A stretch of 64,000 nucleotides of DNA from assembly GCA_963422565.1 (NCBI GenBank), contig OY730228.1, positions 186,001 to 250,000 of the forward strand. Reading direction: 5' to 3'. A program made the translations under genes and the position numbers. Every line of letters begins with the position of its first letter. The first letter of the stretch is position 1. The notes beneath the pieces were generated by a model that worked only from the letters and a program-made list of their open reading frames with translations, had not been told where the DNA came from and ran no database searches. This DNA comes from G963422565 sp963422565. GTDB lineage: Bacteria > Pseudomonadota > Alphaproteobacteria > MPNO01. Shown one piece after another: positions 42,642 through 50,282 of this stretch.

Positions 42642-43057
42642 TGCCGGTAGAGCTCCGCCGGGTCGACCTCCACCTCCTCGACCGTCGAAAGACCATTCCG
42701 ATCCGCGAGGCGGAAAAAGCAACGGCGGCGCCCAGTATGGCAGGCGACGCCCGTCTGATCGACCGCGAGCAGAACGGTGTCGCCGTCGCAGTCGAGCCGG
42801 AAGGCGACCAGCCTCTGGATCTGGCCCGAGCGTTCTCCCTTTCGCCACAGCGCCGCGCGCGATCGTGAGAAGTAGCAGACCCGTCCGGTGCCGAGCGTCT
42901 CGGAAACGGCCTCGGCGTTCATCCAGGCCATCATCAGCACCTCGCCGCTGTCATGCTGCTGGGCGATCGCGGCCACAAGACCGCGGTCGTCGAACGAGAT
43001 TTCCGCAACGACCCGGTTGATCGCGGCGCGACCCATCATCGGTTGCGCGCTTCTCAT
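42638..43057 (-). CDS. hisI: Phosphoribosyl-AMP cyclohydrolase
   Basis: This 139-residue enzyme opens the purine ring of PR-AMP in histidine synthesis. The three zinc cysteines are present: C90 in LDCDGD, C106 in VACHTG and C113 in RCFF. It has the normal bacterial length. It is away from other his genes and overlaps the COG0523 GTPase, so it may be the only hisI or a spare copy. Confidence 0.93.
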   Translation of the reverse strand: MRSAQPMMGRAAINRVVAEISFDDRGLVAAIAQQHDSGEVLMMAWMNAEAVSETLGTGRVCYFSRSRAALWRKGERSGQIQRLVAFRLDCDGDTVLLAVDQTGVACHTGRRRCFFRLADRNGLSTVEEVEVDPAELYRQ

Positions 43058-43070
43058 GGCGGCTGGGCGT

Positions 43071-44240
43071 CTATGCCTCCCGAGACAGGCGGTCGAGCCC
43101 GTGCGCGAGATCCGTGAGCAGATCTTCCGGATCTTCGAGGCCCGCGTGGATCCGGAGCGTCGGCCCTTCGGTCCATTGCGTCGCGCTGCGGCTCGCAGCG
43201 GGGTTGGTCGGCAGGATCAGGCTCTCGAACCCACCCCAGCTTGCGCCCATGCCGAAATATGTCATCCCGTCGAGCATGGCGGCGATTCCGTCCTCCGAAC
43301 AGGGGTTCAACACCACGCCGAACAGGCCGGAAGCTCCGGTGAAGTCCCGTTTCCATAGCGCATGTCCGCGGTCGCCGGGGAGGGCGGGGTAGAGGACCTT
43401 GCGAACCTGCGGCTGCGCATCGAGCCAGCGGGCCAGGGTCAGCGCGGTCTCCTGATGGCGTTTGAGCCGGACCGACATGGTGCGGAGGCCGCGAAGCGCC
43501 AGATAGACATCGTCGGGGCCGGACGGCGCGGCGAGATCGGCAGCGGATTGACGAACCCGCTCCCAGCAGGCCTCGGTTGCGGTGATCGTTCCTATCATGA
43601 CGTCCGAATGGCCGACGATATACTTTGTCGCCGCCTGGACGGAGACGTCCACGCCGTGCTCGAACGGCTTGAACAGGAGGCCTGCGGCCCAGGTATTGTC
43701 CATGACGACCACCGCATCGGCGGCATGGGCCGCCTTGGCGATCGCCGGAACGTCCATGACCTCGAAGGTCAGGGAGCCCGGCGATTCGACATAGACGATC
43801 CGTGTCCGCGGCCGGACGAGACGGGCGATCCTGCCGCCGATCCCGGGATCGTAATAGGTGGTCTCGACTCCGAAACGGCCGAGAAAGCTGTCGCAGAACC
43901 GCCGGGCAGGCCCGTATACCGAATCGACCATCAATATGTGATCGCCGGCGCTGACGAATGCGAGGATCGCCGCGTTGATCGCGGCGAGGCCGGAGCCGAG
44001 ACAGACCGCGCGGTGTCCTCCCTCGACTGCGGCGACCGCTTCCTCCAGCGCACTGTGAGTCGGAGTTCCGTGACGGCCGTAGCTATAGACGCCCGGCTCG
44101 AACCGGCGGGTCCGGACCGCCCGGAGTGCGTCCACGCTGGGATGAAGAATCGTCGACGCGTGGTAGACGGGCGGGTTGACGATGCCGTGATTCGCCGCCG
44201 GATCTCGTCCGGCGGTCGCGATGATCGTGTCGTCCTTCAT
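43071..44240 (-). CDS. metC: PLP-dependent cystathionine beta-lyase-like enzyme (Cys/Met metabolism family)
   Basis: This 389-residue fold-type I enzyme has the substrate loop GVYSYGRHGTPTHSALEEAV, the Asp of VVMDNTWAAG and the PLP Lys in QAATKYIVGHSD. The sequence is close to MetC-type C-S lyases, which release homocysteine and ammonia; such lyases can also mobilise sulfide. It is 13 bp from both the sulfurtransferase and hisI genes. Confidence 0.9.
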   Translation of the reverse strand: MKDDTIIATAGRDPAANHGIVNPPVYHASTILHPSVDALRAVRTRRFEPGVYSYGRHGTPTHSALEEAVAAVEGGHRAVCLGSGLAAINAAILAFVSAGDHILMVDSVYGPARRFCDSFLGRFGVETTYYDPGIGGRIARLVRPRTRIVYVESPGSLTFEVMDVPAIAKAAHAADAVVVMDNTWAAGLLFKPFEHGVDVSVQAATKYIVGHSDVMIGTITATEACWERVRQSAADLAAPSGPDDVYLALRGLRTMSVRLKRHQETALTLARWLDAQPQVRKVLYPALPGDRGHALWKRDFTGASGLFGVVLNPCSEDGIAAMLDGMTYFGMGASWGGFESLILPTNPAASRSATQWTEGPTLRIHAGLEDPEDLLTDLAHGLDRLSREA

Positions 44241-44252
44241 GGGATGCCCCGT

Positions 44253-45119
44253 TCAGCTTTCCGGTTCGATCGGGGTATCGCTGCGGGCGCCCCATTCGGA
44301 CCATGAACCGTCATAGACCGCGACCCGGTCGCGGCCCAGGAGATGGAGCCCGAAGGCGAGGAGACAGGCGGTGACGCCGGAACCGCAGCTGGTCGTCACC
44401 GAGCGATCGAAGTCGAGGCCGGCCTCCTCGAACAGCTGGCGGAGCGCGGCCGGGGCGAGGAACCGCCCGGTTGCCGGATCGACCAGGCCGGTATAGGGCA
44501 GGTTCATGCTGCCCGGTATGTGGCCCGAGCGGCATTCCGGCCGAGGTTCCGGCTCCTCGGCGTTGAAGCGGGCGGCCGAACGGGCGTCGAGGAGCTGCGA
44601 GTCTTCCCCGCCGCTCAGCGCGCGTATTTGGTCGAGGCTGCGAACCAGTTCCGGGCGGGGGCGGGGGACGAACGCGGAGGGCGGCGCCGATTCGACGCCC
44701 GGTCCCGCCTCCACCGGCCGGTCCTCGGCGAGCCATGCCGGGTAGCCGCCGTCGAGGATCGAGACCCGGTCGTGCCCATAGAAGCGGAGCATCCACCAGA
44801 CCCGCCCCACCGTCATCATGCCGACCCGGTCGTAGACGACCACATGGCTGGCCGCGCCGATCCCGAGCCGCGCCATGTGGCCCGCGAACGCCTCGGCGTC
44901 CGGTAGCATATGCGGGCGGGGATCCTCCTCGTCCGCGATCTCGTCGATATCCCAGTAGCGGGCGCCGGGAATGTGGTCGGTCTCGAACTCGGCCCGGCCC
45001 GAACGGTCGATATTCGGCAAGAACCAGGTCGATTCGACCACCCGCAGGAGGGAGTCGCCGAGGCGTTCGGCCAGCCATTCGGTGCCGACCAAATCGTTCG
45101 TCGCCAAGTTCTCGGACAT
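44253..45119 (-). CDS. sseA: 3-mercaptopyruvate/thiosulfate sulfurtransferase
   Basis: This 288-residue protein has two rhodanese domains. The active-site Cys245 is in SCGSGVTA, the loop type of mercaptopyruvate sulfurtransferases. The N-terminal domain has the usual DHIPGARYWDID and DGGYPAWLAE blocks. AAGGAGA precedes the ATG. It moves sulfane sulfur to acceptors, and lies directly before the C-S lyase gene. Confidence 0.93.
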   Translation of the reverse strand: MSENLATNDLVGTEWLAERLGDSLLRVVESTWFLPNIDRSGRAEFETDHIPGARYWDIDEIADEEDPRPHMLPDAEAFAGHMARLGIGAASHVVVYDRVGMMTVGRVWWMLRFYGHDRVSILDGGYPAWLAEDRPVEAGPGVESAPPSAFVPRPRPELVRSLDQIRALSGGEDSQLLDARSAARFNAEEPEPRPECRSGHIPGSMNLPYTGLVDPATGRFLAPAALRQLFEEAGLDFDRSVTTSCGSGVTACLLAFGLHLLGRDRVAVYDGSWSEWGARSDTPIEPES

Positions 45120-45157
45120 CCGTTCTCCTTCAGCCGGGGCGTCGATGCCGACAGGGC

Positions 45158-45619
45158 TCACGCAGTCCAGAAGCGGCCGGATGCGCCGATCACGGCGTTG
45201 ACGAGGCCGAGGACCAGATTCGCCGTCACGGCCTTGCGGATCCTGTCGAGGGCCGCGCTGGCCGCCGGCCGTTCCCCGGCGGCCAGCGCGGCCCGGAAAC
45301 GGGCGTAGGGAACGAACCAGAGATGGAGGAAGACCAGCAACATGAGCCAGCCGATGCCCTGCATGAGATGGAGATGGAAGGGCAGCCTTCCGAACCCGCC
45401 ATACACGTCGAAGATGATCCAGAGCCCGGTCGCGGGCAAGAGAATCACCGCCGCCCAGACCCATCCGAAAAAGCGTCGAAGGGTCCGCTCCCAGAGAGCT
45501 AGCCGCAGCGGCGGGTCGAGCGGCCCGCTCGCGGGGCGAAGGACCAGGAGGGCGAACGCCATCCCTCCGACCCAGACGATCACAGCGAGGAGGTGGAGCG
45601 AGACCGTCAAGCCATGCAT
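45158..45619 (-). CDS. CopD-like small membrane protein
   Basis: This 153-residue inner-membrane protein has four hydrophobic segments with conserved His residues (SLHLLAVIVWVGGMAF at the N-terminus and FHLHLMQGIGWLML in the middle), the pattern of the CopD/DUF2269-type family. It may bind copper or haem. It is the first gene of the sulfur/molybdenum run, 38 bp before sseA. Confidence 0.82.
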   Translation of the reverse strand: MHGLTVSLHLLAVIVWVGGMAFALLVLRPASGPLDPPLRLALWERTLRRFFGWVWAAVILLPATGLWIIFDVYGGFGRLPFHLHLMQGIGWLMLLVFLHLWFVPYARFRAALAAGERPAASAALDRIRKAVTANLVLGLVNAVIGASGRFWTA

Positions 45620-45739
45620 CGCGGGCTCCCCCCGGGCTCTCGGCGCATCTCCGGTTCCTTGATCGCCGGCGGGGCCTCCTCTAGGTTGCGCGCCGGTGCG
45701 CAAGCCCCGTCTTCCATTCCTGCCGGGCGGTGATCGTTC

Positions 45740-46582
45740 ATGAAGTTCACGGGTACGGACACCTATATTGCCACCGACGATCTGATGACGGCGGTGAATG
45801 CCGCAATCACGCTCGAACGCCCGCTGCTCGTCAAGGGGGAACCGGGGACGGGGAAAACGCTGCTGGCCCGAGAGGTCGCCGATGCGCTGGGGCGGCCGTT
45901 CTTCGAATGGCACGTGAAGTCTACGACCAAGGCCCAGCACGGACTCTACGAATACGACGCGGTCTCGCGGCTGCGCGACTCGCAGCTCGGCGAGGAGCGG
46001 GTGCGCGACATCCGCAACTACATCAAGCGCGGAATGCTCTGGGAAGCGTTCGTTTGCGACCGCCCCGCGGTGCTGTTGATCGACGAGATCGACAAGGCGG
46101 ATATCGAGTTTCCCAACGATCTCCTTCGCGAGCTCGACCGCATGGAATTCTATGTCTACGAGACGCAGGAGACGGTCGAGGCGACGTACCGCCCCGCGGT
46201 GATCATCACGTCGAACAATGAGAAGGAGCTGCCGGACGCGTTCCTCAGGCGCTGCTTTTTCCACTATATCCGTTTCCCGGACAACGAGACGATGGAACGG
46301 ATCGTCTCCGTACATTTCCCGGACATCAAGAAGACGCTCCTCAAGGCGGCGCTCGAGAGCTTCTATTCGATCCGGGACGTCAACGGCTTGAAGAAAAAGC
46401 CATCCACCTCCGAGCTCCTGGATTGGCTCAAGCTACTCCTGGCGGAAGATCTGTCGGCCGAGGAGTTGCGGGGCGAGGCCGCGTCCGCGATTCCCAGACT
46501 CTACGGGGCCTTGCTCAAAAACGAGCAGGACGTTCACATGTTCGAACGCCTCGCATTCCTGTCACGCCGTCAGGGCGGGTAG
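45740..46582 (+). CDS. MoxR-family AAA+ ATPase, second copy
   Basis: This 280-residue ATPase has Walker A GEPGTGKT at residues 33-40 and Walker B VLLIDE at 111-116, with an ITSNNEKELPDAFLRRC sensor/arginine-finger region. It is only distantly like the copy at 3769-4692 and belongs to a separate MoxR branch paired with a VWA protein. The start is 8 residues before the first conserved strand. It diverges from the CopD-like gene and is 15 bp before the VWA gene. Confidence 0.93.
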   Translation: MKFTGTDTYIATDDLMTAVNAAITLERPLLVKGEPGTGKTLLAREVADALGRPFFEWHVKSTTKAQHGLYEYDAVSRLRDSQLGEERVRDIRNYIKRGMLWEAFVCDRPAVLLIDEIDKADIEFPNDLLRELDRMEFYVYETQETVEATYRPAVIITSNNEKELPDAFLRRCFFHYIRFPDNETMERIVSVHFPDIKKTLLKAALESFYSIRDVNGLKKKPSTSELLDWLKLLLAEDLSAEELRGEAASAIPRLYGALLKNEQDVHMFERLAFLSRRQGG

Positions 46583-46597
46583 GGACGGAAGCCGCCG

Positions 46598-47797
46598 GTG
46601 TTCGTCGACTTTTTCTTTGGGCTCCGGCAGGCGCGTATCCCGGTCACGATCCGGGAGTATCTGATGATGCTGGAGGCGCTGGCCGCCGGTGCCGCCGATG
46701 CCGATGTCGACAAATTCTATGTCCTCGCGCGCTCGGCGATGGTCAAGGACGAGAGGTTCTTCGACGGTTACGACAAGGTCTTCGAGAACTTCTTCAAAGG
46801 TGCCGTGCACGAGGTCGAGGAGCTCTTCTCCAAGGTCGTGCCCGAGGACTGGCTCCGGGCGTTGGCAGCGCGTCTCTTCGATCCGGCCGAGCGTGCCAAG
46901 CTGGAGGCCATGAGCTTCGATGCCTTGATGGACGAGCTCGCCAAGCGGCTTCAGGAACAGGAACGCCGTCACCAGGGTGGGAATCGCTGGATCGGCACCG
47001 GCGGCACGTCGCCGTTCGGAAATTCGGGGATGAACCCCGTCGGCGTCCGCATCGGCGGCGAGGGCGGCGGCAAGAGCGCGACCAAGGTCTGGGAGAAGCG
47101 GGAGTTTCGCGCCCTCGCGGGCGATGTCGAGATCGGCACCCGCAACATCAAGGTGGCGCTTCGGCGTCTGCGGAAGTTCGTTCGAGGCGGTGCCGAAGAG
47201 GAGTTCGATCTCGATGGAACGGTCCGGGCCACCGCCGACAATGCGGGCTGGCTCGATATCCGCATGCAGGCGGAGCGAAAAAACCGCGTCAAGGTCCTTT
47301 TGTTCTTTGATATCGGCGGTTCGATGGACAGCCATGTCCGAGTATCCGAGGAGCTGTTCTCGGCGGCGCGGTCGGAATTGAAACATCTAGAATATTTCTA
47401 CTTCCACAACTTTCTTTATGAACGTGTGTGGCGCGAGAACCGCCGCGGGTATAACGAATGGATACCCACCTGGGAAGTCCTCAATACCTACGGTCCGGAC
47501 TTCAAGGTGATCCTCGTCGGTGACGCGACGATGAGCCCGTTCGAGATCACGGAGGCGGGCGGTTCCATCGAGCACTGGAACGAGGAATCCGGAGAGATTT
47601 GGCTGCGCCGGCTGCTGGCCTGCTATCCCGATGCGGTCTGGATTAACCCCGTCCCGGTCGAGCGGTGGATGTCGACGCCGTCCTTGCGTCTGACTTATCA
47701 GATCATGTCGCGGCGGATGTATCCGCTGACGCTGGAAGGCCTCGATTCGGCAATGAACCTGCTACGGAGGGGAATCCGATCGCTGGCGCAGCGCTGA
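46598..47797 (+). CDS. VWA-domain protein paired with the second MoxR ATPase
   Basis: This 399-residue protein has an N-terminal helical domain (FFFGLRQARIPVTIREYLMM) and a C-terminal VWA-like domain. The metal site reads DIGGS at residues 238-242, so the first Ser of DxSxS is Gly. A Gly-rich linker lies at about 128-160. The start is a GTG. The stop is one base from the stop of the convergent dioxygenase gene. It presumably works as a MoxR partner, but no metalloenzyme client is next to it. Confidence 0.88.
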   Translation: MFVDFFFGLRQARIPVTIREYLMMLEALAAGAADADVDKFYVLARSAMVKDERFFDGYDKVFENFFKGAVHEVEELFSKVVPEDWLRALAARLFDPAERAKLEAMSFDALMDELAKRLQEQERRHQGGNRWIGTGGTSPFGNSGMNPVGVRIGGEGGGKSATKVWEKREFRALAGDVEIGTRNIKVALRRLRKFVRGGAEEEFDLDGTVRATADNAGWLDIRMQAERKNRVKVLLFFDIGGSMDSHVRVSEELFSAARSELKHLEYFYFHNFLYERVWRENRRGYNEWIPTWEVLNTYGPDFKVILVGDATMSPFEITEAGGSIEHWNEESGEIWLRRLLACYPDAVWINPVPVERWMSTPSLRLTYQIMSRRMYPLTLEGLDSAMNLLRRGIRSLAQR

Positions 47798-47798
47798 C

Positions 47799-48317
47799 TC
47801 AGTCGGTCTTGCCGGCGTTCACATGACCGCAGGCCGGGCAGGTCCGCGCTTCGATACTGCCGTAATAGGCATCGAAGATCGGCGGAAAGTCGTCGACGAT
47901 GCTTGCGAGGCGGAAGGCGTGACGGTGGACCCGCTGCTGACAGCTCTCGCAATACCACTCGAACGCGTCGAGCAGTCCATCGGGCCTCTGCCGTTCGATG
48001 ACCATCCCGATCGTGCCCTCCGGGCGTTGCGGCGAATGGGGCACATGAGGAGGAAGGAGCAGGATTTCGCCCTCGCGGATCGGCAGGTCCTTGAGCGCGC
48101 CGTCCTCGCGCACGCGCAGCACCATATCCCCTTCGATCTGATAGAAGAACTCTTCGAGCGGATCGACATGGTAGTCGTCCCGGCGGTTGGGGCCGCCGAT
48201 CACCGTGACGATGAAGTCCGTGTCCTCCCAGATCTGAGCGTTCCCGACCGGCGGTTTCAGCAGATCCCGATGGTCGTCGATCCAGGATTTGAGATTGAAC
48301 GGTACGAGTTGGCTCAT
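47799..48317 (-). CDS. nbaC: 3-hydroxyanthranilate 3,4-dioxygenase
   Basis: This 172-residue cupin opens the ring of 3-hydroxyanthranilate in tryptophan breakdown. Iron ligands are present: H50 in DDYHVDP, the Glu of LEEFFYQ and a His of PPHVPHSP. The C-terminal rubredoxin-like zinc/iron site of bacterial enzymes is complete (C123, C126, C160, C163). A RidA-family gene lies 69 bp upstream on the same strand, matching the order of pathway steps if RidA is a 2-aminomuconate deaminase. Confidence 0.94.
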   Translation of the reverse strand: MSQLVPFNLKSWIDDHRDLLKPPVGNAQIWEDTDFIVTVIGGPNRRDDYHVDPLEEFFYQIEGDMVLRVREDGALKDLPIREGEILLLPPHVPHSPQRPEGTIGMVIERQRPDGLLDAFEWYCESCQQRVHRHAFRLASIVDDFPPIFDAYYGSIEARTCPACGHVNAGKTD

Positions 48318-48386
48318 GGCATGTCTCCATGGGTCCCAATCAAAAGCCGGACGATCCGTATATTGCCGACATCCTTCGTCCGCGCC

Positions 48387-48779
48387 TCAGGCGAGCGCCG
48401 TGCATTCGATCTCGATATCGAACTCCCACGGCCAGGAGCCGACGGTGGCGAATGTCCGCGCCGGTGGCGCCTCGGTGAAATAGCGGCCGTAGATCTCGTT
48501 GACGGTCGCGTAATAGGCGCTGTTGGATATGAAGATGGTCACCTTGCATACCTTCTCCAGGCTGGAGCCGGCCCGTTCGAGAACCGTCTTGAGGTTCTCC
48601 ATGACGCGCTCCGTCTGACTGACGATGTCTCCCCGCTCCATCCGGCCGGTCGTCAGATCGATCGGCGGGGTGCCGGAGACGAACACGAAGCCGTTCGCCC
48701 GTATCGCGGGGGAGAGCGGTACCTTCGCCGCTTCGAGGGCCTCGGAGAGCCCGGGGACCGCTATCGCGTCTCGCTTCAT
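48387..48779 (-). CDS. RidA/YjgF family deaminase, possible 2-aminomuconate deaminase
   Basis: This 130-residue protein has the trimeric RidA fold with VFVSGTPPID, QTERVMENLKTVLERAGSS and a closing DIEIECTA. The canonical catalytic Arg (normally about position 105) is not in its usual R-A-C context here; PPARTFATVG places an Arg close by. The kynurenine-type 2-aminomuconate deaminases are RidA members, and the neighbour is 3-hydroxyanthranilate dioxygenase, so this role is plausible. Confidence 0.82.
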   Translation of the reverse strand: MKRDAIAVPGLSEALEAAKVPLSPAIRANGFVFVSGTPPIDLTTGRMERGDIVSQTERVMENLKTVLERAGSSLEKVCKVTIFISNSAYYATVNEIYGRYFTEAPPARTFATVGSWPWEFDIEIECTALA

Positions 48780-49126
48780 GGTTTCGGCCTCCGATCAGCG
48801 CTTGGAGCGGGCGCGGCGTGGTAGAAATCGGCGGGAAGGGCGTCCAGGATCGGTCCGATCGACCGTGACGCCGCCAGCATTTCGCCGCTCCGATGATCGA
48901 CGAGACGGTAGGCCCCGTCTTCGATACGCTCGATGCGGTAGCAGGCATAGGGCGTTTGGGAACGGTCGCCGGAAAAGACGACGAAGCGGTCGGCTCCCGG
49001 CAGCGTAGACCGTTCGCAACGATACCAGCGATGCATGAGCTTCAGCTTGCCGGCGAGGGCCGCGATCCTCGCGATGTCGCGGTCCGTGAACCGGGCGAGG
49101 TCGAGGATAACGACATTGTCCGGCAT
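48776..49126 (-). CDS. Unrecognised small protein coupled to the RidA gene
   Basis: I do not recognise this 116-residue protein. It reads DNVVILDLARFTDRDIARIAA, then RSQTPYACYRIERIEDGAYRLVD-type beta strands and a Pro-rich end. It is soluble, with two Cys and no signal. An ATG 16 codons upstream (49174) is an alternative start. Its stop overlaps the RidA start (ATGA), so the two are made together. It lies 183 bp from tRNA-Asn. Confidence 0.62.
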   Translation of the reverse strand: MPDNVVILDLARFTDRDIARIAALAGKLKLMHRWYRCERSTLPGADRFVVFSGDRSQTPYACYRIERIEDGAYRLVDHRSGEMLAASRSIGPILDALPADFYHAAPAPSADRRPKP

Positions 49127-49308
49127 ATCGGCGTCGAAACTCCGGCACGGCGGTTTCCCAATCGGCGGGAGCATATCGCCGCCGCCGCTTCGCGTCTCGG
49201 AGTCGGGCGTCCGGGCGCCGCTTGCCGAGAGACCAGCAGGACCCCGGCGGTCGCCCCGCCGGGGTCCTGCATCGACTGGCGGCTCGCCGAGCCGGCGCGC
49301 CGCGATTC

Positions 49309-49384
49309 TGGCTCCCCGGGCCGGACTCGAACCAGCGACATGGTGGTTAACAGCCACCCGCTCTACCAACTGAGCTACCGGGGA
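49309..49384 (-). tRNA. tRNA-Asn (GTT anticodon)
   Basis: The reverse strand gives a full 76-nt tRNA: acceptor TCCCCGG/CCGGGGA, D-arm GCTCAGTTGGTAGAGC, anticodon loop CTGTTAA (GTT, asparagine), T-arm GGTTCGAGTCC, discriminator G and encoded CCA. Confidence 0.97.
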
Positions 49385-49781
49385 TCGGAATATCGGACCG
49401 GATGCCCGACATCGAAAACGAATTATAGAGACCGACCGCTCGCGCCGCCAGTCGCGGGGCCGTCCCCCGACGATTTGCCGTGGAGCTTGCCGGATGCGCG
49501 CGCGGGTCCCCACCGGGCGCTTGTTTCTATGCAAGAGGGCGGTGGCTCTACCCGCAATGAGCGTTTCAGACGGATGCGGGACGGCGCTCGGTCGGGATCC
49601 CCGTTCTCCGGCGGATCCTGGAGCGCAGACGTTCTTCCCGCACTTTCGGATTGGCGACCGGGGAACGGCTCGACCAGCGCGCCGCCAACCATACCTCTTC
49701 CTTTCACATGTCCTGAACGAAGACAGCGGAAACGGCGCAGGCGGCTGAAGAACGCCTTCTTCCATAATAGATATCTGTTCC
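49385..49781. other. Gene-free stretch between tRNA-Asn and the Rpn-family remnant
   Basis: No frame in these 397 bp has coding character on either strand, and no repeat, tRNA or clear terminator was found. It is less GC-biased near 49730-49790. It could hold further decayed sequence from the adjoining Rpn-family pseudogene. Confidence 0.55.
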
Positions 49782-50279
49782 TCAATGCCGGGATCGGTCG
49801 TCGAACACGTCGGAGAGGGACGGGGCGTCGATGGCGGCGTCGAACCATGCCTCGATCCGGTCGAGAGCCCGCGCCGGCAGCGGACCGAACCGGCGCTCCA
49901 ACAGTCGCACCAGCCCCGCGACTCTTCCTCTGGCTTCGCCCTCGGTGATCCCTGCAGCCCTTCCCTCGGCTCTGCCCCGCCCGATCAGCTCCTGCGCAAG
50001 CTCTCCCATCACCGCATCCCATCGCTCCGGCTTCGCCGCCCGCGCCGCCGCCTCCAGATCCCGATACGCGACATCCCACACCTGGACAATATACCCCAAC
50101 GCCTGGCGCTCGAACGTCGAACCGTCCCGAAGACCGCGCAGAATCCGCTCCAGAACCGCAGCCCCGAACGCCCGCGAAACGCGTAGCGCAGCGCCCCCAG
50201 ACCCGACCACAGCTCGTCGTTCCGCGACAGCCCGTCCAGAGGCAGCGCCCCAGATCCTGCAGCGACCTACCCGGGACGG
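49782..50279 (-). pseudogene. Rpn/DUF4351-family (putative recombination-promoting nuclease) C-terminal remnant
   Basis: The reverse strand carries, in three frames, PGRSLQDLGR, then LPLDGLSRNDELWSGLGALR with YAFRGR, then AAVLERILRGLRDGSTFERQ through a Glu/Arg/Gly-rich linker to GLVRLLERRFGPLP and the normal end. Two one-base losses (about 50245 and 50163) break the reading frame. The N-terminal nuclease part is absent and the remnant abuts the prpF-like stop. The last 142 codons remain open but probably do not form a functional gene. A shorter related fragment lies at 20365-20604. Confidence 0.8.
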
Positions 50280-50282
50280 CGT

